A DNA stretch of 64,000 nucleotides from Deltaproteobacteria bacterium (GCA_029938605.1 JAOZUO010000007.1:1-64000); one strand, 5' to 3'; numbered from the stretch's first letter, positions 15,215 to 24,589 are shown. Notes: generated by a model from the letters alone, not told the origin. Numbers and translations are program-made.

Positions 15215-16873
15215 CTACGAGTAGACCCGATAGTCGATCTTGGGGAAGATGTTGTCGCGAGCCTCGATGTCGGCGAGCCAGGGCTCGTCGATGGCGTCGA
15301 CCTCGTCGACCTCGTCGACCTCGTCGACCTCGTCGTTGGCGGCGGCGCAGCACATTTCCCAGAGCCGGTCGAAGCGGGAGAGGTGATCTTCGGTACAGCG
15401 CCGGGCGTAGTCCACCACGGTGTCGGTCTTCATGATGAAGGCCCAGTCAGAGGCCTGGGCGAGCAGCAGCTCCCGGGCCGCCTGGTTCAGCGCGCGACGC
15501 ACCAGCCCGTCGGCCCGGTCGAAACGACGAGCGAGGTCCGTCATGCGCTCGGCAGCCCGGTGGAGCAGAGGATAGATCCAGGCGTTGGGCTCAGCGCACC
15601 AGAACTCATGGTAGCCGCGATCCCCCCAGCTCGACTCCGCGGGAGCGGCCACCTGCTGGGTGGGGTGGTGACGCAGGTAGTCCACCGGATGGGTCAACGC
15701 CAGGTCACCGGTTCGGGCGGCCATGCCACGCACCACAGCATCGAGCCACCAGGCCCCCTCATACCACCAGTGTCCGAAGAGCTCAGCGTCGTAGGCGGCC
15801 AGGGCCACCGGAGCGCGGCCCAGGTCTGGGGCGAGGGAGGCGATCTGCCGTCGCCGGGCCTCCACGAAGTGAGCAGCATGCACCTCAACGCGCCGGCGGG
15901 CCCGGGCCGGATCGTACAGCTCCTTGTCCGAACCAGGGCCGGTGATCCGATGGTACTTGAGCCCGGTGTTCTTACGAGCGCCGTCGGGCTGCATCCAGGG
16001 ACCAATGTAGTCCAGATCCAAGTCATAGCCGATGTCGCGATAGAACTCCCGGTAGTCCGGATCCCCCGGATACCCCTCTTCCCGGCTCCACACCTGATGC
16101 GCCGTCTCGAGGTCCCGGCCAAAGACCGCCACGCCCGTTGTGGGACAATAAATGGGCGCATACACGCCGAACCGCGGCCGGGGCCTGGCGAGGTTCACGC
16201 CGTGGGCATCGGCCACGAAGTAGCGCAGTCCGTGCGCGGCGAGGACCTCGTCCAGGCCGGGGTAGTAGGCGCATTCGGGAAGCCAGATCCCCCGCGGCGC
16301 CTGACCCAGGGCGCGCTCATAACACTGTACCCCCACGGCGATCTGCGCCCGCACCGCCTCGGGATGGGGACGCATAAGAGGCAGGTAACCGTGGGTGGCG
16401 GCGCTGGTGAGGATCTCCAGCCGCCCAGTCTGAAGAAGCGTCCTGAAGGCACCAAGGAGCCGGCCGTCCCAGCGGCGCCACTGGACCCAGGTGGAATCCA
16501 GGTCCTCCCGGTATTGGCGAGCCAACCGGTGCAACTGCTCCTCTGAGCGCGTGCGCTTTAGCTCGGCGTCGCACAGCGCCGTGAGCCGCGTCAGGTGTCG
16601 CTCGTACCGGGAACAGAGCAGCCGGTCATCGAGCATGGTCATGAGCGGCGGCGAAATGGACAGGGCCAGGTGGAAATCCACCCCATCGTTGACCCAGCCC
16701 TCGACTACCCGAAGCAGAGGAATGTAGGTCTCGGTCACCGCCTCGAAAAACCAGTCCTCTTCCAGAAAGAACTCGTGCTCCGGGTGACGCACGAAAGGCA
16801 AATGGGCGTGCAGAACGATGGCAAGATACCCCAGGGGCTCCGATCCCGGCCCCACCCCCCGCCCATCACTCAA
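15215..16873 (-). CDS. GH57 1,4-alpha-glucan branching enzyme
   Basis: 552-residue GH57 enzyme predicted to form alpha-1,6 branches in glycogen. It begins with the family motif VLHAHLPFVRHPE. The likely catalytic nucleophile Glu is in WLPECAYYPG (~residue 198) and the general-acid Asp in YDAELFGHWWYEG (~361). The C-terminal helical region typical of DUF1957-containing branching enzymes follows. Near the C-terminus a VDE repeat (15301-15335) is encoded by a 9-bp tandem repeat. The start ATG overlaps the stop of the DUF4912 gene (ATGA), so the two are one operon. Confidence 0.92.
   Translation of the reverse strand: MSDGRGVGPGSEPLGYLAIVLHAHLPFVRHPEHEFFLEEDWFFEAVTETYIPLLRVVEGWVNDGVDFHLALSISPPLMTMLDDRLLCSRYERHLTRLTALCDAELKRTRSEEQLHRLARQYREDLDSTWVQWRRWDGRLLGAFRTLLQTGRLEILTSAATHGYLPLMRPHPEAVRAQIAVGVQCYERALGQAPRGIWLPECAYYPGLDEVLAAHGLRYFVADAHGVNLARPRPRFGVYAPIYCPTTGVAVFGRDLETAHQVWSREEGYPGDPDYREFYRDIGYDLDLDYIGPWMQPDGARKNTGLKYHRITGPGSDKELYDPARARRRVEVHAAHFVEARRRQIASLAPDLGRAPVALAAYDAELFGHWWYEGAWWLDAVVRGMAARTGDLALTHPVDYLRHHPTQQVAAPAESSWGDRGYHEFWCAEPNAWIYPLLHRAAERMTDLARRFDRADGLVRRALNQAARELLLAQASDWAFIMKTDTVVDYARRCTEDHLSRFDRLWEMCCAAANDEVDEVDEVDEVDAIDEPWLADIEARDNIFPKIDYRVYS
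15301..15335. repeat. 9-bp tandem repeat inside GH57 gene
   Basis: About four copies of CCTCGTCGA on the plus strand encode repeated Val-Asp-Glu on the minus strand near the enzyme's C-terminus. The period keeps the frame. Confidence 0.8.
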
Positions 16874-17781
16874 CGCCGCTTGCTCCAGATGGCGGACGAG
16901 CCCAGGTGTGATCCAGTGACGCCGCCACCGCCGACATCCGGCGCCCGAAGCGATACGTCCAAGTCGGCCAATTCACCATTCAGACCAGCGTTCACCACCT
17001 CGTGATCGTCTCTGTCCCCGGCCCCGTACTCGTCCCCATACTCGTCCCCGTACTCGTCCCCGTACTCGTCCCCGTACTCGTCCCTGTCCCCGGCCCCGTC
17101 CCTGTTCGCGTCCATAGGTACGCGCCGATCCTCGGGCCTACGTGGAACCTGTTCAGTCAGGGGCGCGTCCATGTGTAGGGTCGCCATCTCCACCTCACCC
17201 GAAGAATCCACCTGGTCAGACAGGGTGGCCACGCTTTCGGACCGTCCCAGGCCGAAGAAGGTGCCCTCCCGGCTGCAGTAGCCCACCTCGGCAAGATAAC
17301 GGCGCCCGTCCTGGGGCACCGGCACATGCCACCACCGCGCCTCTTCAGTCAAGGGGTACAGGTGCTGGGACCAGCCATTGGAGCCATCGAAATCGATGTC
17401 AGTCACATCCTGAAGCCGGAGGGTGAACCGGCTCCCCGGAACCCTGGCCGTCTCCCGCGCAGCCGGTGCGAGATCCCAATAGCAAAAGAGCCACTCAGGA
17501 TCCCTGGACACCAACACCACCCGCCCAGGTTCCCCGTCCCAGTCCCCACCCCCATGCTCGTGCTCGTGCTCGTCTTCATCTTCAAGCACCTCTTGGCCCG
17601 ATCTCCCTCCTGCTCCGCTCCCCAGAATCCTCCCCACCAGCCCCTGGGCGTTCTCCCGAGCCTGCCGGACCAGCCGACCAATGCGCTCCAGCACTTCCAG
17701 GGCCCGGCCCAGACTGCTCTCCAATCCCGGTTCCCGTTGGGCTGAAGAGTCCGGCCGCGCTCTTTGTCGATCTTTGCTCAT
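16870..17781 (-). CDS. DUF4912 protein, partner of GH57 enzyme
   Basis: 303 residues. The middle (~95-215) is a DUF4912 domain: VVLVSRDPEWLFCYWDL, a beta-rich core, and YLAEVGYCSREGTFFGLG. DUF4912 proteins are usually encoded beside GH57 amylase/branching enzymes, as here, and may be carbohydrate-binding helpers; that role is inference. The flanks are low complexity, including repeats of DEYG encoded by a 12-bp tandem repeat (17027-17086). ATG 17781 is chosen over a longer frame that has no conserved residues. Confidence 0.85.
   Translation of the reverse strand: MSKDRQRARPDSSAQREPGLESSLGRALEVLERIGRLVRQARENAQGLVGRILGSGAGGRSGQEVLEDEDEHEHEHGGGDWDGEPGRVVLVSRDPEWLFCYWDLAPAARETARVPGSRFTLRLQDVTDIDFDGSNGWSQHLYPLTEEARWWHVPVPQDGRRYLAEVGYCSREGTFFGLGRSESVATLSDQVDSSGEVEMATLHMDAPLTEQVPRRPEDRRVPMDANRDGAGDRDEYGDEYGDEYGDEYGDEYGAGDRDDHEVVNAGLNGELADLDVSLRAPDVGGGGVTGSHLGSSAIWSKRR
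17027..17086. repeat. 12-bp tandem repeat, five copies, in DUF4912 gene
   Basis: Five near-identical copies of TACTCGTCCCCG encode Gly-Asp-Glu-Tyr repeats on the minus strand. The in-frame period would allow length variation without frameshift. Confidence 0.9.
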
Positions 17782-17972
17782 GACAGGGACCTCTGCCCTC
17801 AAAACCCTAGGGGCTGGGCGCCCGCCGGTCAAGCCGGGCAAGACGGAGAGGGAAGATCCCCGACTCCACGACGGTAGTACGTCGGCATCCCCGTCTACAC
17901 GATGTGGAAAAAGGTGTGAATCAAGTTGCTTGGCCCAGCGTCCGCTGTTAAGGCTCCAAAGGGTTCAAAACG

Positions 17973-18845
17973 ATGATTCGATGCACAAAGATCCTGGTGG
18001 TTCTCCTCTCGGCGACCGTGGTGCTGACCGGCCTCTCCACCGATACCGACGCTCGCCGCCGGCGCTGCCGCAAGCGCGACAAGCTGGTGAAGCTCAAGTA
18101 CAAGCAGGGTGGCCAGGTGTGGATCCCAGCCCGCATCTCCTGCGGCGGAACAGCCCCGGTGATCATCCTTCTGCACGGCAACAATAAATCCCTGGACCGA
18201 CACCCCAGCCTGGGTGGAGGACGGCGCCTGGGAAAGCTCGTCTCAAAGTATGTAAGGAGCCGCCAGATTTGGCCGGTGGTCCTGGCCGAGCCCATCCACC
18301 ACGGCGCCTGCTCCAAGAACCGCGGCGGGTTGCCCTCGGTGTTCGGACAGGGCTTTAACTTCAAGGTCTACCGCAAGAAGCTCGCCCGGCTGCTGCGCAA
18401 GCAAGGCATCAAGGTGCGGAGCTGGTCGCTCATGGCCCACTCCGGCTCAGGCTGCTGTCCGGGAGCGGGCATCTTCGCCGCGGTCAAGGCCTTCCCGAGG
18501 CTGTACCTGTACGCCACCTCCGACACCTGCTACGGCAGCCATTTCTACGCCAACTTCATCGTCACGCATTTTCTGCGCAAGCGCACCCGGGTGGTCAACA
18601 CCTGCCGCGGGGCCGCGGGCCACGCGGCCTACAAACGGTACGAAAAAACGTTCATCGGAAAACGTCACCAACGCTGCGGGCGCATTGACGGACGCTACTA
18701 CAAACGCTGTCGCAAACGACGCCACAAGCGCTGGTACGCCTACGTCACCAAGGCCACCGGGGTGACCTCCCACAACCAGGTCTTCAAAGAGATCGTCAAA
18801 ACCCTGCTCTACAAGTTCTTCCGGCGCAGGGTGCGACGTCGCTAA
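17973..18845 (+). CDS. Secreted basic alpha/beta-hydrolase-like protein
   Basis: 290-residue exported protein with a signal peptide (ILVVLLSATVVLTGLSTDTDA). Alpha/beta-hydrolase cues are IILLHGNNK (~65-73, oxyanion region), MAHSGSGCC (~residue 153, nucleophile-elbow-like) and a late VTSHNQV that could provide the His. The protein is strikingly rich in Arg/Lys and carries several paired cysteines (CCPG, RRCRKR, KRCRKRR), suggesting disulfides and binding to an acidic surface such as polysaccharide or DNA. The exact reaction is unknown. An AAAGGG sequence precedes the ATG. It stands alone. Confidence 0.6.
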   Translation: MIRCTKILVVLLSATVVLTGLSTDTDARRRRCRKRDKLVKLKYKQGGQVWIPARISCGGTAPVIILLHGNNKSLDRHPSLGGGRRLGKLVSKYVRSRQIWPVVLAEPIHHGACSKNRGGLPSVFGQGFNFKVYRKKLARLLRKQGIKVRSWSLMAHSGSGCCPGAGIFAAVKAFPRLYLYATSDTCYGSHFYANFIVTHFLRKRTRVVNTCRGAAGHAAYKRYEKTFIGKRHQRCGRIDGRYYKRCRKRRHKRWYAYVTKATGVTSHNQVFKEIVKTLLYKFFRRRVRRR

Positions 18846-18855
18846 GGATCCGCCT

Positions 18856-19734
18856 CTACAAACCGTCGATCCAATCCGCAATGAGGCGCAGGTCCGCGTC
18901 GGTGTTGGCGCAACCGCGATCCGTGGGCCAGTCGCCGTTCGGAGGCATGGGGTCGCCGAAAACCGACGGTAGGTCCAGTAGCTTCCACATCAGATAGCTC
19001 GATGCGTGACGTCCGGGCACCACCAGGGTGGACCCCGGACGCAGGGTGCTCTCCCGGTTGATGAGGCCGGCTGCGGCCTCCTCAACCGTGCCCAGGTTCA
19101 GGCCCGCCGGTGGGAGCGCACCCGAGTGGCAGCCCGCGCACCGTGACGCAAACACCGCCGAGAACACCTCTGGCAGCGACGGCGTCGACGGGGAGGGCTC
19201 GACCACGGTGGAGTCCCCGGTGGTAAACACCACGGCAAAAGGCTCGGCCAGAGGGCCGGCGGTGAAGCCGTACACCCCCTCCACCTCGGCCCGATGGGAC
19301 AGCAGGGGAATAAGGGGCGTATGGGGACGCAAGGTGACCGAGCAGTCCAGTAGGCTCACCCGACGGGCGGACGCCACGTCCTGGGTTCCGGCGGTCAGCC
19401 AGACGGTCTCCCGGGAAACGGCGTCCGGGTGTACGGGCGCGTCGAAGGTGAAGACCAGGACGCCGTTGGTCTCCACACCCTCGTCTCCAGGCTCCGGCAC
19501 GGTGGACACCAGCTCCAGGGGCGGCGGATCCTGGTTGGCCAGGTAGGGCTCGGAGGTGGGCCAGATGCACCTCGCCAGCGAAGCGCCCCATAAGAGCAGA
19601 AGGAGCACGGTCACGGGGTTCGGGCCCGATCGACGACCAAGTCGACGACCACGGCGACGACCAAGTCGACGACCACGGCGACGACCAAGTCGACGACCAC
19701 GGCGACGGCCAGGTCGGCAGACAAATCGCGGCAT
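18856..19734 (-). CDS. Lipoprotein with Ig-like and CxxCH domain
   Basis: Exported protein whose hydrophobic signal stretch (VTVLLLLLWGASLARC) ends at a possible lipid-attachment Cys. Residues ~75-165 look like a bacterial Ig-like fold (Big_5 type). The C-terminal ~110 residues hold RCAGCHSG, a CxxCH haem-c site, then MPPNGDWPTD and DLRLIADWIDGL, typical of small cytochrome-c-like domains in Myxococcota. As drawn, the protein begins with ~35 Arg/Gly-rich residues encoded by 24-bp DNA repeats. GTG 19614 would remove these and give a normal signal peptide, so the true start is doubtful. Confidence 0.7.
   Translation of the reverse strand: MPRFVCRPGRRRGRRLGRRRGRRLGRRRGRRLGRRSGPNPVTVLLLLLWGASLARCIWPTSEPYLANQDPPPLELVSTVPEPGDEGVETNGVLVFTFDAPVHPDAVSRETVWLTAGTQDVASARRVSLLDCSVTLRPHTPLIPLLSHRAEVEGVYGFTAGPLAEPFAVVFTTGDSTVVEPSPSTPSLPEVFSAVFASRCAGCHSGALPPAGLNLGTVEEAAAGLINRESTLRPGSTLVVPGRHASSYLMWKLLDLPSVFGDPMPPNGDWPTDRGCANTDADLRLIADWIDGL
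19631..19702. repeat. 24-bp tandem repeat, three copies
   Basis: Three exact 24-base units (each itself two related 12-mers around CGACGACC) followed by a decayed fourth. They lie at the 5' end of the CxxCH lipoprotein gene and immediately upstream of rnj. Confidence 0.9.
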
Positions 19735-19749
19735 GGACAGTATGGTATC

Positions 19750-21456
19750 ATGCGTCCGATGTCAGCGTCCGTGCCTCTTGAAGTAATCCCCCTCGGTGGC
19801 TGTGGCGAGTTCGGGCTCAACCTGACCTGCTACCGCTACGATGACGAGCTGCTCGCCGTGGACTGCGGGCTGATGTTCCCCGAGGACGGCATGTACGGCG
19901 TAGACCTCGTCCTGCCTGACTTCAGCTTTTTGCGCGAACAGGCCGCATCCCTCCGAGGCTACGTGATCACCCACGGCCACGAGGACCACCTGGGCGCGCT
20001 GCCCTTCGCCCTGCGGGAAGCCCCCGCGCCGGTCTACGCCACGGGCTTCACCTTGAGCCTCCTCCGCGAGAAGCTCGCCGAGAACAGCCCCGGGTACAAA
20101 GTCGAGCTCGTGGAGATCCACCCTCACCAGCGGGTGACCGTAGGGCCGTTCACCGTAGAGCCCATCGGAGTGGCCCACTCCATCCCGGACGCCGTGTCCC
20201 TGGCCCTGCGCTGCGGGGCCGGGCTGGCGGTGCACACCGGAGACTTCAAAATGGTGGGCCCAAGCCAGGACCCGAGCCATGACCACAGCCAAGGCCACAA
20301 ATCGCCTTTGGGTGGTACGGATATCGAGCGGTTCGAGGAGCTGGGGGCCGAGGGTGTGCTGGTGGCCGTGGCCGACTCCACAGGGGCCCTGGAGCCCGGG
20401 CTCTGTGGCTCCGAGGGGGACATCGCCGAGCCCCTGGCGGATCTCTTCGCCACCACCAGCGGACGGATCATCATGGCCCAGTTCGCCTCGAACATTGAGC
20501 GGTGTAACACCGTGGCTCGCCTCTGTCGCCGCTTCGGTCGCCGGTTGGCCCTCGAGGGACGCAGCCTGCGGCAGTACACCCGTCACGCCGAGAGCCTCGG
20601 CCTGGTCTCCTTCCCTCCGGGCCTGCGCGCCACCCTGGAGGAGCTGCAGTCGTTGCCCTCCCGTCGAGCGGTGGTGATGGTCACCGGCACCCAGGGCGAG
20701 CCCGGGTCGGTGCTGCGGCGCCTGGCCCTGGGGGATCACCCCAACCTGTCGGTGCAGCCCGGAGATACGGTGGTGCTGTCATCCCGGATCATCCCAGGCA
20801 ACGAACGCAAGGTGAACCGGCTGGTGGATCTGCTGTGCCGCCAGGGTGCCACGGTGGTGGACGCGGTACGGGACCGGCGGGTACATGTGAGCGGACACGG
20901 CTACCGGGAAGATCTCCGCCGCATGCTGCTGCTGCTCAACCCAAGGGGGGTGATCCCCGTTCACGGCCGTTACCGCATGCTCATCGAGCACGCCGATATC
21001 GCCCACCAGGTGGGTGTGGAGCGGGTACACATCCCCCAGAACGGCGGCGTCATCGAGGTCAATGACCAGTCCATGCGCACCACCGGTCAGGTGGAGGTGG
21101 GCCGCGTCCTGGTCGATGGAAAGGGCGTCGGAGACGTTGAGGAGTTGGTCCTGCGGGACCGCCGCCACCTGGCCGCGACAGGCACGGTGGTGGCCCTGCT
21201 CACCCTGGACTCCTCGGGCGGCGACCTCGTCCGGCCGCCGGAGCTGACCGCCGTGGGGGTCCTCGGAAGTCAGGAGTACGACGAGATCCTGGGCCGGGCC
21301 ACCCAAGCCCTGGCCAAGACCATACAAGAGCTGCCCCCCTCGGCCCGGGGACTTCCGGAGGAGCTCGCCGAGGTGGTTCGCCGCCGCCTGCGAGGCTTTT
21401 TCCGCAAAGAGCTGGATCGAAAGCCCTTCATCATCCCCCTGGTCATAGAGCAGTAG
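19750..21456 (+). CDS. rnj: Ribonuclease J
   Basis: 568-residue metallo-beta-lactamase/beta-CASP nuclease for RNA maturation and decay in the cytoplasm. The zinc motif THGHEDHLGALPF (~74-86), the later beta-CASP residues (MAQFASNIERC, VTGTQGEPGSVLRR) and the VHVSGHGYREDL motif are all present. Length fits RNase J (~555-570). ATG 19750 or the ATG three codons later could be used. It is divergent from the CxxCH lipoprotein gene, and the 24-bp repeats sit between their promoters. Confidence 0.95.
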   Translation: MRPMSASVPLEVIPLGGCGEFGLNLTCYRYDDELLAVDCGLMFPEDGMYGVDLVLPDFSFLREQAASLRGYVITHGHEDHLGALPFALREAPAPVYATGFTLSLLREKLAENSPGYKVELVEIHPHQRVTVGPFTVEPIGVAHSIPDAVSLALRCGAGLAVHTGDFKMVGPSQDPSHDHSQGHKSPLGGTDIERFEELGAEGVLVAVADSTGALEPGLCGSEGDIAEPLADLFATTSGRIIMAQFASNIERCNTVARLCRRFGRRLALEGRSLRQYTRHAESLGLVSFPPGLRATLEELQSLPSRRAVVMVTGTQGEPGSVLRRLALGDHPNLSVQPGDTVVLSSRIIPGNERKVNRLVDLLCRQGATVVDAVRDRRVHVSGHGYREDLRRMLLLLNPRGVIPVHGRYRMLIEHADIAHQVGVERVHIPQNGGVIEVNDQSMRTTGQVEVGRVLVDGKGVGDVEELVLRDRRHLAATGTVVALLTLDSSGGDLVRPPELTAVGVLGSQEYDEILGRATQALAKTIQELPPSARGLPEELAEVVRRRLRGFFRKELDRKPFIIPLVIEQ

Positions 21457-21534
21457 GGCTGGGCAAGTCCGGAAATGTTCTCTATAATGGTTGATGGGTA
21501 GGTATTTATTAAGACTATTTCCCTGGAGGAACCC

Positions 21535-23352
21535 ATGAAACCCAGACTGAACGGAGTGATGGCGGGGTTGGGCATCGCGTTGGCCATGGGCCTGGTGGCG
21601 AACTGCGGCGTAGACACCGAATCCAACACGGGGATCCGCTTGAACGTGACCTTGCACGAAACCGTCCCCACAGACAACGCCGCCGAGCTCATCGATACCC
21701 TGCGCTTCTATGTGGCCGTGGAGCACCCGGACCACGCCGTCTACCTCCTCAACGACGCCGCGGCCGGCATCGTGGTGGACGTAACCGGGCACAACCTGCT
21801 GGCCGACCCCTATCAGCTCTTCCTGGCGAAAAGCGGCCCCGACATGAAGAAAGTCCGCGTGGTGGTGGTGGGTGAACGAAACGGCGTGGGCGTGCTGTAC
21901 GGCCAGCTCATGGACCCCGCGTCCCAGCCCTTCGAGCCCGGCGCCATCGTCCAGCGCACGATCAAGCTGCGCCCGGCGGCCCATAGCTTTGACATGTCTT
22001 GGACCGTCACCGGCTGCCTGACCTCGTCCGAAATGCGGGACCCGGCATACGAAGAGTTCACTTTTGGCAGCCCCACGGACATGGACTGCGACGGATGGGA
22101 GGCCTTCGAGGACTGCAACGACTTCAACGGGGAGGTGAACCCGGGCGTGGAAGAGGGCTATGACTGTGACGGCGTGGACAACGACTGCGACGGCATCATT
22201 GATCCCGGCGGAGACGACGACTTCGACGGGGACAACGTCACCGCCTGCGCCGGGGACTGCAACGACACCGACCCCAATGTCTACCCGGGCGCCCCGGAGA
22301 TCTGCGACGCCCAGGACAACGACTGCGACGGCAAGTGCGACAATGCAGACAACATCGACCTGGACTTCGATGGCTACGCCGACTGCGGCGACTCCGGCTC
22401 GCACATCAATCACGACACAGGCACCTGCTCCTTCGAGGCCATCCCCGACTGCGACGACACCGACCCCAACGTCCACCCGGGCATCATTGAGGACTGCAAC
22501 GGCCGGGACGACAACTGCAACGGCAAGTGCGACGAGGGGTGGGATTTCGACGGGGACGGCTACAACGAGTGCGGCTCCTGGGATCCCTCGATCGATCCCC
22601 AGGGTGGACGCTGCGAATCCATGGAGTCTAGGCTCGTGGACTGCGCGCCCTCCGACGCCGCCGTGTACCCCGGCGCCATGGAGGTGTGTGACGGGGTGGA
22701 CACCAACTGCGATGGAGAGGTCTCTTCCGCCGATAGCATCTGCTACCTGGAGGGTGCCGACGATGGAGACTGTACCCAGGGCCACATGGCCTGCAATGAG
22801 ACGGAGGGGGAGATCTGGGGCGAGTGCCTCGCCGTGGGCACTGAGATGGCGCCGGCGGACCGCTGCGGTATCTGGCACCACTGCCTACCCAACCCCGACC
22901 CCGGCGAGTGCATGGCGCAGTCCATTCAGGAAGCAGACCTGGACTGCACCCTACGGTACGCAGGCGCCTACACGGCGAACCTGTGCTCCATCCAAGGCTA
23001 CCGCACCACCTACTACCTGCCCTACGGCTTCTCCGATAACAACAACTGCACGTGGCACCTGCTCATGAATGGCACGCCAACCAACTACCAGGCCATCGGC
23101 CTGGTGGACCCGGGCAATGCGGGCCAGCAGCCCACCAACCTGCTCCATAGCTGCGAGGCCGCTCTGGTGGTCATGCCCGACCCCGGATTGAATGTGAGCC
23201 CGGGAGATGTGAACGCTATCCTCAGCTTCTACTACGACAACGGCCCCAACGACTACTACGCCCTCGAGCTGGCGCTCACCATCGAGCCCACGACCATTTG
23301 CGAACCCTGGGACGAAGCCCTGTCATGTGACATCTCGCAACCCACCCCGTAA
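21535..23352 (+). CDS. Lipoprotein with MopE-type metal-binding repeats
   Basis: 605 residues. The N-terminus is a lipoprotein signal (GIALAMGLVANC, Cys ~23). Residues ~180-400 contain four to five copies of the DCD/DNDCDG motif (for example GVDNDCDGIID, DCNDTDPNVYPG, DNDCDGKCD). These are the putative metal-binding MopE-like repeats abundant in myxobacteria. The C-terminal ~200 residues are unique and Cys-containing. Probably a surface or outer-membrane lipoprotein, perhaps Ca- or Cu-binding. GGAGGAACCC gives a strong ribosome site. A TATAAT box at ~21480-21486 may be its -10. Confidence 0.85.
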   Translation: MKPRLNGVMAGLGIALAMGLVANCGVDTESNTGIRLNVTLHETVPTDNAAELIDTLRFYVAVEHPDHAVYLLNDAAAGIVVDVTGHNLLADPYQLFLAKSGPDMKKVRVVVVGERNGVGVLYGQLMDPASQPFEPGAIVQRTIKLRPAAHSFDMSWTVTGCLTSSEMRDPAYEEFTFGSPTDMDCDGWEAFEDCNDFNGEVNPGVEEGYDCDGVDNDCDGIIDPGGDDDFDGDNVTACAGDCNDTDPNVYPGAPEICDAQDNDCDGKCDNADNIDLDFDGYADCGDSGSHINHDTGTCSFEAIPDCDDTDPNVHPGIIEDCNGRDDNCNGKCDEGWDFDGDGYNECGSWDPSIDPQGGRCESMESRLVDCAPSDAAVYPGAMEVCDGVDTNCDGEVSSADSICYLEGADDGDCTQGHMACNETEGEIWGECLAVGTEMAPADRCGIWHHCLPNPDPGECMAQSIQEADLDCTLRYAGAYTANLCSIQGYRTTYYLPYGFSDNNNCTWHLLMNGTPTNYQAIGLVDPGNAGQQPTNLLHSCEAALVVMPDPGLNVSPGDVNAILSFYYDNGPNDYYALELALTIEPTTICEPWDEALSCDISQPTP

Positions 23353-23383
23353 CCGCGACAACGAGATGACCGCGACAACGAGA
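23352..23383. repeat. 15-bp direct repeat, period 17
   Basis: ACCGCGACAACGAGA occurs at 23352-23366 and 23369-23383, straddling the stop codon of the MopE-like gene and just before nagZ. Confidence 0.8.
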
Positions 23384-23390
23384 ACCTGAC

Positions 23391-24464
23391 TTGCGAGAAC
23401 TACTTCTGACCGCTGGACAGTTGCTGGGAGTGGGGTTTGACGGGCTGACCGTGCCTCCCTCGTTGGCCAAACGCATCACCGCCGGGCGAGTGGGCACGGT
23501 GATCCTCTTTTCCCGCAACGTAAAGAGCCCGGGCCAGGTGGCGACCCTGTGCGGGGATCTCATGGCGGCGGCGCCGCCGGACCTCCCGTTGCTCATCGCC
23601 GTGGACCAGGAGGGCGGTCGCGTACGACGGCTGCGAGAGCCCTGGGCGGACTGGCCTGCGGCCCGGGTCCTGGGCGAGACCGACGATCCGGAGCGCATCA
23701 CCCGGGTGGGACACGCCATGGGGCGCGAGCTGGCGAGCTGCGGCATCCACCTGAACCTCGCGCCCGTGCTGGACGTCCACACCAACCCGGACAACCCGGT
23801 CATCGGTGATCGGGCCTTCGCCACTTCGCCCGACGCGGCGATCCGGCGGGCTGCCGCCTTCGTCAAGGGGTTACGATCCGCGGGTGTGGCCGCCTGCGGA
23901 AAGCACTTCCCCGGCCACGGAGACACGATCAAAGACAGCCACAAGGACCTGCCCGTGGTGCACCACGGGACCGAGCGCCTCGACAGGGTGGAGCTCGCGC
24001 CCTTCGCCGCCCTGGCGCCGGACCTGCCGGCCATGATGACAGCGCACGTGATCTACGAGGCCTGGGACCCCGACCAGCCGGCCACCCTGAGCAAAACCGT
24101 GATCCAGGGCGTGCTCCGCCGTCGGCTGGGCTTTGAGGGGCTGATCCTCTCCGACGACATGGAGATGAGCGCCGTGGCGGACCTGGCCGAGCCCGAGGAC
24201 CTGGCCGAGCGGTGCCTGCTAGCCGGCGTGGATCTCATCTCCAACTGCCACGACACGGCCCGCCAGGAGCGCATGATCGGAGCGCTGGTGCGTAGAGCCG
24301 AGAGAGACAGCGCCTTTGCCGAGCGGTTACGGGAATCAGCGGCCCGGGTGGCCACGTTCAAGCGACTCCACTGCGCCGGCTCCGATCGCCCCGACCCGGA
24401 AGCCGCCGAGAAGCTCGCCCGGGACGAATCCCACCACATGCTGGCCGCAGAGCTGCGCGCCTGA
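23391..24464 (+). CDS. nagZ: Beta-N-acetylhexosaminidase, GH3
   Basis: 357-residue cytoplasmic GH3 enzyme that removes N-acetylglucosamine from anhydromuropeptides in peptidoglycan recycling. Signature KHFPGHGDT (~170-178) carries the catalytic His of the NagZ loop, with DQEGGRVRR (~75) and LSDDMEMSA containing the nucleophile Asp. Length is normal. The start codon is TTG; no ATG occurs early enough, and no good ribosome site is visible. No other recycling genes are adjacent. Confidence 0.93.
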   Translation: MRELLLTAGQLLGVGFDGLTVPPSLAKRITAGRVGTVILFSRNVKSPGQVATLCGDLMAAAPPDLPLLIAVDQEGGRVRRLREPWADWPAARVLGETDDPERITRVGHAMGRELASCGIHLNLAPVLDVHTNPDNPVIGDRAFATSPDAAIRRAAAFVKGLRSAGVAACGKHFPGHGDTIKDSHKDLPVVHHGTERLDRVELAPFAALAPDLPAMMTAHVIYEAWDPDQPATLSKTVIQGVLRRRLGFEGLILSDDMEMSAVADLAEPEDLAERCLLAGVDLISNCHDTARQERMIGALVRRAERDSAFAERLRESAARVATFKRLHCAGSDRPDPEAAEKLARDESHHMLAAELRA

Positions 24465-24589
24465 TGTGGGCGAGCCGGGGGACTGGTCTTGCTCACCGTA
24501 CTGTGGGGCTCTGCTCATCATTATTCGCAGCCGCTAAGCCCACCTTTTCTGGGGAATCTTCCCTGGTTAGATCCCGCCCGGGTGAAAAT

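Noticed and set aside
17027-17086. Regularly spaced repeats as a CRISPR array
   Set aside because: Units are contiguous 12-mers without unique spacers and are in frame inside a gene. The same applies to 15301-15335, 19631-19702 and 47403-47519.
20779-22881. 700-residue open frame on the minus strand antisense to rnj and the MopE-like gene
   Set aside because: Composition is Val/His/Ala-rich with no domain, and it covers two well-supported plus-strand genes. GC-rich codon bias makes such antisense frames common.
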